A DNA stretch of 46,983 bases from Beroe ovata (Eukaryota; Ctenophora; Nuda; Beroida; Beroidae). A program made the translations under genes and the position numbers. The stretch's first letter is position 1. Each line of letters starts with the position of its first letter. The DNA lies in the NCBI GenBank assembly GCA_946803715.1, contig CAMPET010000037.1, forward strand, positions 191,554-238,536, given 5' to 3'. Below the pieces are notes generated by a model. It did no database searches, was not told the origin of the DNA, and was given only the letters and a program-made list of their open reading frames with translations. Shown here piece by piece: positions 26,110 to 35,803 of the stretch.

Positions 26110-26418
26110 GTATATTTAACTGCGTTCCCACGTTACGTCGTTACGTGACCCAACCTCAAACCTGCCATGCCGCGCGCGCGTGGTTTCTACGATCAGTACA
26201 GTACGACTTTTTAGTTCACTGAGTAGGGGCGCGCCGCTGCGCCACGTGTGCACACGCAAGTGCACCGTCACCGTGGTAATAAGATTTCATGATAGTCTAA
26301 TTCTGTGACTCAGACCGGTTTCTCGCGATCGCGCAAGAACTGTAAGTGTAACATTAGATAGTGACAGTAGACTGTGACAGGCAAGTACACGTAAACTACA
26401 TGTAGTAGTAGTACATTT

Positions 26419-26446
26419 GATCCAGATCAGTGCACTGATCTGGATC
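26419..26446. repeat. 28-bp perfect palindrome
   Basis: The half-site GATCCAGATCAGTG is followed directly by its exact reverse complement with no spacer. Flanks carry GTAC on both sides. Confidence 0.95.
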
Positions 26447-27777
26447 TGTAGTACAGTCATGTTGCAGAGTTGCAACTTTCATATATTAGCGCTGAACACT
26501 GACAGTCATGAATGACATTGACTGTCGTACTGTAACTGCTATTAATTACAGCAAACACGCCAATCATTGATCATGCTACTGCATACTGCATACTGCTCGA
26601 CCAATAAAGTTTTTTAGGATTAAGATTTCATCTGTCATCACCCGATCCCTGTTGACAGAGTATTGCTATGCAGAACGTGTATCACGTGATCTTCACTCCC
26701 ATATCCACGTGCAGATCTCTGTCAGCTGAGCCCGGTCATACATCATACTATAGAGTTGGAGCGTATGTTTAGAAGTGTTTACTTTTGTTGTTCATGTTAT
26801 TGTTCTAAAATTCTATATAGCTTCACGATGGAATTCATTATTTTAAATTCAATGTAGTTAAAGTAAAAAATTTTGATTTCACACCTCTGCAATTTTAACT
26901 TATTTTTATACATCCATACAACAGGATAATCCATGAGACCTTCCCATTTCTAGCCCGATTTTAGCGTCTGAAGACAGTCACGCGTATTTTGTTTATGGTC
27001 CGCTGTAGTTGGAAATATCAATATTCAGGTGAAAATTGGATTATAATGGCGTAGGAAATCGAGTTGTCTTAAAGTTATATGGATTCAAAACAGAATGAAA
27101 TATGCCCGGACTACAATACATTGTGTACATACATTGCTCATCACGTTATGGCACACACACAGTAGGTACTTATAAATATACCACTGATGATGTTGGGAAC
27201 TACCTGGCGAGCGATATATTTGGGATTCGTTAGTTTGTTAACGCGTATCGCACTTCTTTGATATGAGTTTCTACTTGATATGAGTTTCTAGTACTAGTTC
27301 GTTTAGCCGTAGTGCGTTCCCGAATGCGGCAAGTGGGTACTTCCACGGCTAAAACGGGGATAAACTCGGAAAAATTGCGTCATACTCAAACTCATTAGGG
27401 GTTTTGGCGCATTTTGGTGGATCTTTAGCGTATTTTGACGTAAGTAATAGTATTAGCGCATTCTGACGTAATCTTATTCTTAGTCGTGGAACATAATTAT
27501 CAATTGGCAATATCGGTCCGTTTGTCACTATGAATATGATATAGCAATTATATAACGCCTACTGCCTAGTTGATAACGCATCAAATTACCAGCTACACCA
27601 TTATAAAGCTGAGCTAAAGTAGGTACTACTACTAGCGGTGGTAGGGAGAAACGGCATGCATATCCCACTCTGCAAATCCCTATCTGCAAGAGTATAGTCG
27701 TAGTCATTACACTTGCAGATTGGGATCTTAATCTTATAAAGGACCTCCATATCATCTACTTCATATCTGCTCCATAT

Positions 27778-27862
27778 CTGTGTACAGTGTACAGTGTATG
27801 GTGTATACTGTACACTGTATACTGTACTACTGTGTACAGAGTACACTGTACAGTATACAGCC
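27778..27862. repeat. GTACA/TGTAC palindromic cluster just upstream of an exon
   Basis: A dense run of GTACAGTGTAC- and GTATACTGTAC-type inverted units ends 13 bp before the ATG at 27875. It could form a hairpin or be part of the promoter or 5' UTR of the junctophilin-like gene; no specific site is recognised. Confidence 0.6.
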
Positions 27863-27874
27863 CTGTATCATAGG

Positions 27875-30800
27875 ATGAGGAAGATATCAGACGCGGTGAA
27901 CAACACCCTAACAGAACTATTTGCCCGTAACGCTATCAGCCGATCTAACTACGAGTCAGATGATGATTTTAGTGGGAAGTTCCCCGGTAACAAAGCTCGG
28001 AGAGGCAGTAAGGCGGGTCAGCCACGGCCTTTCTTCATCATCACTGAGGAGACCGGTTCTGTAGGAGGTAAGAGCTGAGGGATGACTAACAGCCTGGGCC
28101 GCGATGCTAGGCCCAGCTGACGCGAGCCGCGAAGCGAAGACGGGACCATCATCGATATAGGCAAAACAGCTACTGAGTTCACATAACTACTGAGTTTGCG
28201 GTATCACTATGATTGCAGTTCGGCAGCTGGACTAGCAATAACTCCAAGTCGTGCACCTATTATAATTAATAGTACCTACTACTCTGAAATATTATTATTA
28301 TAGTCTTCCGAAAATACATCAAAATCAGGGGTTGCTATTTATATAAATTTAAAAACTCTTTCTAACTCGATGACACATACCGAATTCTCGCGGCGTTTTA
28401 ACAAGCGCACGAACCAGCTATGGAGCTATTGTATGTGTGTGTGTGTGTGTGGCTGCACGGTAACCTGCAACTGTAATATACAGGGCGGTGTGTCAAACTT
28501 TAGACACACATATTGTAGTACACATAGTACCTACTACTGCTCGTGATATATAGTTGTCTTCGAATCTGACAAGTTCGTAGAGCTTATAAAGTTAAACTGT
28601 GGGTTCTTATTGTTGTTTACTTGTTTGTTGTTGTTATTTCGTTTTCCGTAGTTTTCGAAAACCGAGAGATTTTCTCAAACCGTCTCGTGCAGTACACGTG
28701 TACGCGATAGCAACAGCATCTCAACTGCGCGACTTGCTGCAGATAGAAGCTCTCATCACAATTCTCGTCACAGGAGGAACACACACACACACACACTAGA
28801 TCATGCCTCTGTCTCGCAGAGGATCAAACAACAGCGATTCCTTCCTCCAGTCCATTATCCAGGGGGTTAGACAGGAGTTTAACACGTCTGATGACCGTAC
28901 TCTCGCGTTCAACATGCTGAACATCCCTCTTAACGGGGGGACCACGCCCATTCACTCCCCTGCTGCACCCCACCGGCACCAGCTTCTGCCCCCCTCTCCC
29001 CTCGTCAGAAGCTCGCCTTCTCACCTCCGCAGGACCGTCTGCACTAAACCGGGCGGGTCATCGGCTCGTGCTTCCCTCGTCCTTGTCAATGTCAACTCAC
29101 CGAGTTTCGACAGAATAGATCGGCAGCTGATTGACAATTACGATGATGTGGATTCCATCAATGGGGATGTGGCGGAAACAGACAACTTCATGCTGTCGCC
29201 CAAACTGCCGGCATTCGCCAAGAACTCGCCCCGATCACGGAAATATAGTCTGCAGATACCGATGCAGGTTAAATCGTTCAAGGAGATCATGCTCAACAAA
29301 CGGAGACACAGCGAAGCAAAAATGCCTGGTCCTGGTAAGTTCAACTTCAGAATAGTTGTACCACTGCAGTAAGTTAGTATTACCTACTGCATTTGATTTA
29401 AATGTTAGCCCCAGAATATGGTGTTTTAGATGGACTCAGCGGTTTCTAATTCTTCAATTTAAACAAATTTCTAAGTCTAACCGCGTGCAGGGTGCAATCA
29501 ATTGCACTCAGCCCGGGCTGGGCACGTTATATCTATGCTCTGGTGGAATGTTGTATCATAGGCTAACCTAAATAAGTTCAAGATGTTGTGGGATTGTTTG
29601 TCATGGGTGCCAGTTATCAAACACAAGGAAATATTATGCCAGACCAAAATATATAAATGAACAGACAAAATGGAATCCTAATTGTAATGTGAAAATCTTC
29701 AAAAATGCATAATTCAGACAAATTAACGTTACCACCACTCCCCCTGAGCAGTTTCAACTTTTGAAGATGTAAATAAGAAACCCTAAACCCTGACAACATA
29801 GATCACAATACCAACTCAGGTTGGCTGTATATTTGAAGTTTACTCTTCAAATCCAGCGCTTCAAAGGGCGATTCTTCCTCAAGAATCGACATCAATTTGC
29901 TACATATAGTGTCAACAGTCCGAATTCCCGACATTTTCATCTTGTCCATGACTTTCCACTTTGATATAATTGATGCTGAATCCTTCGAAGTTACGAACAC
30001 TTTCCCCACCTTATTCGTAGTGTTTTTCATCCTGTCTTCAGCTTGGCCAGTCGTTGTGTCTCTTACAAAGTCTTTAAGGTATGCCGGCATAGCAAGACCA
30101 ACATGATTGTAAATTGTGCTCGATGTCTCCACTGGGTTGAGGCCTAGTTCCGTGTGAGTCACAAGCAAATACCTCTCTTTCAGCCAGGGTTCCGCCTCCA
30201 GAAGTCTCATTGTCTCCAGGGCATTAGAGCAGTAGACATGAGCCTGCCATGCTCGAATTGTCTCTAACTCCTGCTCCGGGTATGTCTCGACTTTGGCCCA
30301 AAACCTGTACGGTTTATAATCGAATCTGCTCCAACCTTTACGAGCATTCATGATGCCGATAGGGTGTCGGAGGAGGTGCACCACTCTGAAATCCACATTC
30401 TGTATGTCCCCGATCAGGAGCAGGTCTCGGAGCGAGGATAGGCGGATAACTTTCACCACAGTGGTATCGCGAGACTCACACACTGATGTCATCAGCCTGA
30501 TCCGGTCATCATCACTACCAACTTGTGAGTCAAGCGGACACTCCGATCCCTCAAATCTCCGCAAATTTTCCTCCTCGCTCCCACAAATCCGGTACTTCTC
30601 CACATATCCCAGTTTGTTGGGAAACACCTCTCCGCACTCGATTAGCTGTTTGAGATACAGTATACGCTGCTCTCTGGGAGTGTGCTGCAGAGTACACCCG
30701 CTCAGACGATCCTGGTTTCTCATCATCAATGCCAAGCCTCCGCTGTGCAGCGGCTCGAACAAATACTGCACATCGGGATTCTCCTCGAACAACTTTCCCA

Positions 30801-33800
30801 AAAACGTGCTACCTCCCCGGAAGGAAGTGAGAAGGATGACGAAACGTTTTGTGGAGTTGATGGGAGCACTGAGTCCCGGATCGGGGGTGTACGGGATTAC
30901 ACGCGGGGAGGATTTCCCGACATCATGATGGGTTGGGATCATGGTGTGTCTCGCGGGGGAGATAAGATTGTCTGAAGAAGAGGAGATGATCTCTGTTATG
31001 AAGTTCTGTGTAGAGGAATAAGAGAGGAGCAGTAGCACGATTGAGGAGAGAAGTAGGAGGGAAGTGAGGAGGGGGAAACTGCTCGCTGGTCTCATGATGT
31101 TGATATGATCGTGCAGTTTGCACCCTGGCTATTCTTGCGCCGGACCTCAAATATATAGATGACAACAAGTCGACAGATTTGATACTCTAGTGAACAGCTC
31201 GGAGAAGAAATGGGCATATTATTAGTATAAGCTGCATGTAGCTACATTTCAGCGTGGTGTGATCAATGACACACAGCATGCCTGCAGATGTTGTCTGAGT
31301 GTTCGCTTCTCCTCCCCAATCGATGTCTGATTGTACTGATTCGAGAGTACGAATGAGAGTACACTTACAGCTGCTGTAGAGCTACGTGTGAGATCAAAGA
31401 TCAGTCATCTTCTCAATGTATTTTCCATTGCAGTCAATTGTAGAAGACACTGGACAATGAGTGGTGTTGTGTCCGGCATAGCTGCAATGTGCGGACTTCC
31501 GATCACCTCAGGGAGGGGGAATTATTCTTAACTCAAGCTTACATTGCACAGTTTACAGCTGTCAAAATAGAGGCAAGATCCTTCAGAATAAGAAATGAGA
31601 CCAACAAACAAAGTGGGAGGGCGACACTTACAAATACTAGTGCACTGCAGCCAAAGTAAGCAAACATTTGATTAATTAACTAATTTATTAATTAATCAAT
31701 TGAATTTGAAGTTAATTAGCTTCAAATATTTCGCTTGCTGTAGTGCACTAGTATTTGTAAAGCGCGATTTAAGTACCACTAAAGTCCATAGAAAGTTGCC
31801 TTGAATCCAGTAAAAACAACAGCCGGTCTAAGCTTTCCCTAATTTGTTGTGGTATCGCCATCGGCGAATCACACTGCATGCTTTCAATACCTATTATTAC
31901 ACTGTCTAACAATTACTAACTCCTCATACACACGTGATGGCAGATATTGCGCAACCTTTCATCAAAATCATCTTTTGTTTTATTAAATCAACAATCAAAT
32001 CAATGACTAAGGTCATTGTTCCTCTGGTCACTATAGTTATACTACAACCTGTTGCTATAATAGTCGTGTCACAAAACAGCTCTGTCGGTTTGACGCTATA
32101 CCACACTATAGTTTGCGAAGCGCATTTTCCAAAATCAATAAGTTGCCAACAAAAGTTGTTTTTTTGAAATTTTGATGAGGTCATTTTGGAGTTCTCACAT
32201 CCGTCTTGGCCTACCGCCAGCTTTCATTTCCAAAACTCCTGAACCGAATGTTGCAGAAGGTAAGCTAACTGCCAATACTATAGTCCAACACACTGTCAAA
32301 CCCTTCGCACCTTTGGCTAGAATTCTTGGGATGGCTAGAATTCTTGGGATGACCACTCAACAATAATACCCTGACATATGTATTCTCAGAGGAAGGCGGA
32401 CAGCAGGAGGGTGCAGGTACAAAAGCAGGGAGCAAGCTGCTGAGGTACGAGTTTACCAAGGATCAGGTGTACCTGGGCGAGGTGGTGGACTATAAAGCAC
32501 ACGGTCACGGTGTACTCCACTGTAAGGAGTGCGTCTTCGGGGGACTGTGGGAAAACGGGATGGAACGGATAGGTGCGTGTGTGTGTGTCTGTGTATGTGT
32601 GTGCTCGTCTGTTTGTCCAGTGTCTGACTCTGTCCACTCCACCCTTGACACAAATTCAATCTTGACACACGCAGCATCATTGACACCCCATAGTGACACC
32701 CCATAGTGACACCCCACAGTGACACCCCACACTAGGAAGCTACCTGTGGCCGAGTGGAGTTCAGTATCACGGTACTTGGGAGAAGGGATATCGGCAGGGA
32801 ACAGGGGTTGAGAAACACGCTCACTATCACTACAAGGTTAGCTATGACTGTGAGTTGCCATGACTGGAATTGGTGAGTTGCTATGGCAACAACGTGTGAG
32901 TTGCCATGACTACATAAACATTGTCATTGGTGTACAATGAACTATACCAGTGCTCTGTGCAGGGTGAGTGGGTGAAGGACTGTAAGCAGGGTTACGGGGT
33001 ACTGGGAGGGGAGACAGGGGGAAAGTACGAGGGAACTTGGCACAACAATCTCAGAGATGGATATGGTATGGAGATATATAAGGATGGAGGTGAGATTGAT
33101 ATAACTTCCCAGCTATCCTCGACTTTTATCTGAATTTCCAAACTCTACGTTATCACCACTATCAAAACTCCAAACATGTACGGAGTCATGTATCACTACA
33201 ACTATCAATAGCCATTAGCCCCACCGATGAGTTCAATATCCAGCGAAACTGTGGTTTTCATCTCCCTATTTTCTGCCCCCCCCCCTTTCTCCCACTCGTG
33301 CAGGTTTCTATGTTGGGCAGTTCAACAAAGGGACCCGTGAAGGACAGGGTGTCCGGGTTTTCAGTCCCAATGCCAAGCTCCGGGACGCGTTTACCAATCT
33401 CACAGGATCGGACAGCACGGCTGAGGTGCCGTCAGCTGCGGACTTGGAACAGAAGCATGGGGTGGCTATATTTGAACAGTTCGAGCACAATGATGTGAGT
33501 GACAATGAATACAGTGTGTGGGCTTGCTTACTGAAAGTATGGTCTAATATGACCAACCCCTGATCAAGTGATACATTCTCCCCCAGTAACGTCTACGTAA
33601 TACTATCGACTATAACCTACCTAATACTATCGACTATAAATATACCGGGCACGTGCTATTTCTATGATCTGCCGACTCATGAGCATGATTCCTCACAGAA
33701 AACTGAGATATACAGAGGCCACTGGAAGGAGGATAAGAGGAATGGACCAGGGGCTGAGCGAACATCCTCAGGTGCGTGGCATGATCCATTCTGTGATCAC

Positions 33801-35173
33801 TGTTCCTACTAATTGATATAGCGAGTCCAATCGAAACTGAGAGAAGAGCACTTACCTATGGAGGGTGGTCCCTCTATACGATGGTGGTCCCTCTATACGT
33901 GGTCCCTCTATACGTGGTCCCTCTATACGTGGTCCCTCTATACTATTACTATGGTGGTCCCTCTATACGTTTAGTAGTCCCTCTAAACGATCTTTTTACA
34001 CTATACCTACTTCCTACAATGGTGTGTGCCACCACACCATGCAACCTTGATCTCACTTCACAATTCACAACCCAAAATTAGCAACCTTACTCCATAACAA
34101 CCCTGACCACTATTATAGGCGAGGTATACGAGGGTTACTTCAAGGATAATATGAGACATGGGTACGGAGTGGTTTGCACTACTGAGGGTGTGCTCTACTT
34201 CGGGAGATTCAAGAAGAACAAAGTGATCAGGAGTACACGAACTGTCATTAGACGGGTGTGTGTGTGTGTGTGAGTGTGTGTGAGTGTGTGTGGGTGAGTG
34301 TGGGTGAGTGTGAGTGAGTATGTGTTTGTGTCTGTGTCTCTTTCTCTGTCTCTTTCTGTGTACCCACTTTCCCCACAGTCACACAAGGCAGCAGAGCTAG
34401 CTAAAGAAGCGTGCACCAGTGCACACCGCAAAACATGGCTCGCCTTGTCACGAGTGCATGGGGCTCGCAGGTTCGCATCGTGGGCCGACTTGGCACAGAG
34501 AGAGGCATACAAACACTCTATACTGGCAGAAAACAAGGAACAAGGTACGAGAAAATCGATATGAACATTATTACAATCATCGAAAAGCTGGCATTGAAAA
34601 ATGCCGCCCACTTTGACATACTGCCCAGCGATGAAACATAAACTCGACACCAATATCTTATTGACACAAGATCGACATCCGGCAGTACCGCGTTATCACA
34701 TTCACACTATTGCAGAGACACGGTACTTAATCCAGAGTGGGGCTGTTCCCAGTATCAACATCGTGGCCGAGGCCAAGTCTACCAGTGGGGTACTCAACAG
34801 TCCAGCTAACTTCGCTAGAATCGGACTCCACAAACTAACTGACATGTTCTCTCCCCTACCTTCGCGGAAAAGTTATAATTCAGTGAGTCTCTATAAATAT
34901 CTATTCTTTACTTGACGTAGAATCATTGCCAAGTGGTACGAGGGTACCAGGGCAGATACTACTTCCCTGATTATTCCCTCGATTTCGATTCCGTTAACCA
35001 TTAATCCACATTCACGTGCTCTATTTGGGAATGCACGGTAACTGTATATACTGATCTCCCTTCATCACGTGAAACATGCATCCTCTCTGCAGAGTTGCAG
35101 TGACGGTGATGACATGAGCCCCGTGCCGAACAGGAAAACACCCGTCTCACGACAGTTTCTCAAGCCGGTATAG
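27875..35173 (+). CDS. Junctophilin-like MORN-repeat protein with long N-terminal extension
   Basis: Twelve in-phase exons: 27875-28067, 28822-29334, 32221-32259, 32390-32572, 32736-32836, 32963-33089, 33304-33494, 33699-33771, 34119-34255, 34379-34544, 34716-34882 and 35093-35173; about 656 residues. Residues 1-260 are polar and apparently disordered, with kinase-type sites RRGS and KRRHS. Then come six MORN motifs (for example KAHGHGVL, WPSGVQYHGTWEKG, KYEGTWHNNLRDGYG), a joining segment of about 45 residues, and two or three more (EIYRGHWKEDKRNG, EVYEGYFKDNMRHGYG), followed by an Ala/Lys-rich helix. This 6+2 layout and the WPSG...YEGTW...DGYG series match junctophilins, which tether plasma membrane to ER. 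Junctophilins end in a transmembrane anchor; none is visible here before the stop. An alternative start at 28803 (MPLSRRGSNNSD) would give a shorter isoform. The join of the first two exons to the MORN exons rests on phase only. Confidence 0.8.
29803..31095 (-). CDS. Golgi carbohydrate sulfotransferase, intronless, nested antisense
   Basis: One 430-residue ORF. It is a type II membrane protein: a short basic N-terminus, then a hydrophobic anchor (about residues 8-26, LLTSLLLLSSIVLLLLS), a stem, and a lumenal catalytic domain. The PAPS-binding 5'-phosphosulfate loop is TSFRGGSTFLGKLF (from about residue 89) and the 3'-phosphate site is VVHLLRHPIGIMNAR. These are typical of the CHST1/2/3/4/7 family, which adds sulfate to GlcNAc, Gal or GalNAc at C6 of keratan or chondroitin chains; the exact acceptor cannot be read from sequence. 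NST and NTT glycosylation sequons are present. It lies wholly within the intron 29335-32220 of the opposite-strand junctophilin-like gene. Confidence 0.88.
   Translation of the reverse strand: MRPASSFPLLTSLLLLSSIVLLLLSYSSTQNFITEIISSSSDNLISPARHTMIPTHHDVGKSSPRVIPYTPDPGLSAPINSTKRFVILLTSFRGGSTFLGKLFEENPDVQYLFEPLHSGGLALMMRNQDRLSGCTLQHTPREQRILYLKQLIECGEVFPNKLGYVEKYRICGSEEENLRRFEGSECPLDSQVGSDDDRIRLMTSVCESRDTTVVKVIRLSSLRDLLLIGDIQNVDFRVVHLLRHPIGIMNARKGWSRFDYKPYRFWAKVETYPEQELETIRAWQAHVYCSNALETMRLLEAEPWLKERYLLVTHTELGLNPVETSSTIYNHVGLAMPAYLKDFVRDTTTGQAEDRMKNTTNKVGKVFVTSKDSASIISKWKVMDKMKMSGIRTVDTICSKLMSILEEESPFEALDLKSKLQIYSQPELVL
31150..31158 (-). promoter_or_regulatory. Possible TATA box of the sulfotransferase gene
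   Basis: On the minus strand a TATATATT lies about 55 bp upstream of the ATG at 31095. Position is compatible with a short 5' UTR; no other element supports it. Confidence 0.35.
31628..31760. mobile_element. 133-bp MITE-like element
   Basis: Terminal inverted repeats start TTACAAATACTAGTGCACT on both ends (one mismatch further in: GCAG versus ACAG). The interior is AT-rich and has two nested palindromes (TTGATTAATTAA/TTAATTAATCAA and ATTTGAAG/CTTCAAAT). No clear target-site duplication is seen beyond the ends. It lies in the large intron of the junctophilin-like gene, upstream of the sulfotransferase. Confidence 0.8.
32680..32731. repeat. 13-bp tandem repeat next to a splice acceptor
   Basis: About four copies of AGTGACACCCCAT run up to the acceptor of the exon starting at 32736, supplying its pyrimidine-rich tract. 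Confidence 0.85.
33864..33989. repeat. 15-bp minisatellite
   Basis: About seven copies of GTGGTCCCTCTATAC, some interrupted, in an intron of the junctophilin-like gene. Confidence 0.92.
34256..34330. repeat. GT/GTGA microsatellite that begins at a splice donor
   Basis: The tract starts with the donor GT of the exon ending at 34255 and continues as GTGTGTGT then GTGAGTGT units. Confidence 0.9.
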
Positions 35174-35803
35174 ATAGGGAGGTGAGATGGGGGAGTGTTC
35201 CTGAAAAATGTGATGGCAATATGCCATCTCATTCAAAAACAAAAGTGGAATGTTCACGAACGTGACGAGAACTTTGAAAAAAAAAGATGTCAACGGTCAA
35301 CTTTCAGCTGACATGTGTAGAACTCATTGTGCAGTGTACAGTCATTGTACAATGTACATTTTTCATTGTACATTTTTCGTTATACATTTTTCATTGTACA
35401 TTTTTCATTGTACAAGATAGTAGCACTGTAAGCGGAATCGCTTTTGTTGATTTGTCCGAAAAAGTTTGATCTTCAAGGAAATTTAGTGGACGTTTTTGCT
35501 AGGAAATTTCTGAACCGCGGAGATGTTTGTAGATTTTTATTGGGACTAATCTTAACGAAGTACTTTTTGTAACGTTTTGTACTTGAACGGAATCATATTA
35601 TAAACAATTTTTACATACATATATACATACTTACACAAATCTCAATGGCTGCTTCTGTTGAATGTGAGTCCAATATTTGGTCATGTTCCGTCCTTTCTTC
35701 CGATGAAATCTACGATTCTCGACACAAAAAAACATTTCCTTGTGTTTGACAAGACCTCTCTCTCTCTAACCGTCCTGCAGCTAGCTAATCGCTTCACACA
35801 ATA
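35174..35803. other. Region between two convergent genes
   Basis: It holds the 3' ends of the junctophilin-like (+) and kinesin-tail (-) genes. A 14-bp repeat (CATTGTACATTTTT type, about five units) spans 35331-35417. AATAAA on the minus strand at 35541-35536, about 265 bp after the stop, is the likely polyadenylation signal of the kinesin-tail gene. No canonical signal was found for the plus-strand gene. Confidence 0.55.

Larger units (their letters stand above)
24186..27874. other. Gene-free region rich in inverted repeats
   Basis: No exon is recognisable. It contains a CpG-rich patch (about 25500-26240), several small palindromes listed separately, and a single N at 25517 next to a short disturbed duplication (CGTA-N-ATGAAGG versus CGATGAAGG in the opposite arm), probably a contig join. 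Promoters of the two divergent flanking genes are expected here but cannot be pinned down. Confidence 0.5.

Noticed and set aside
31934-32167. 77-residue hydrophobic ORF on the plus strand
   Set aside because: AT-rich intronic sequence with weak composition and no splice phase match to the host gene.
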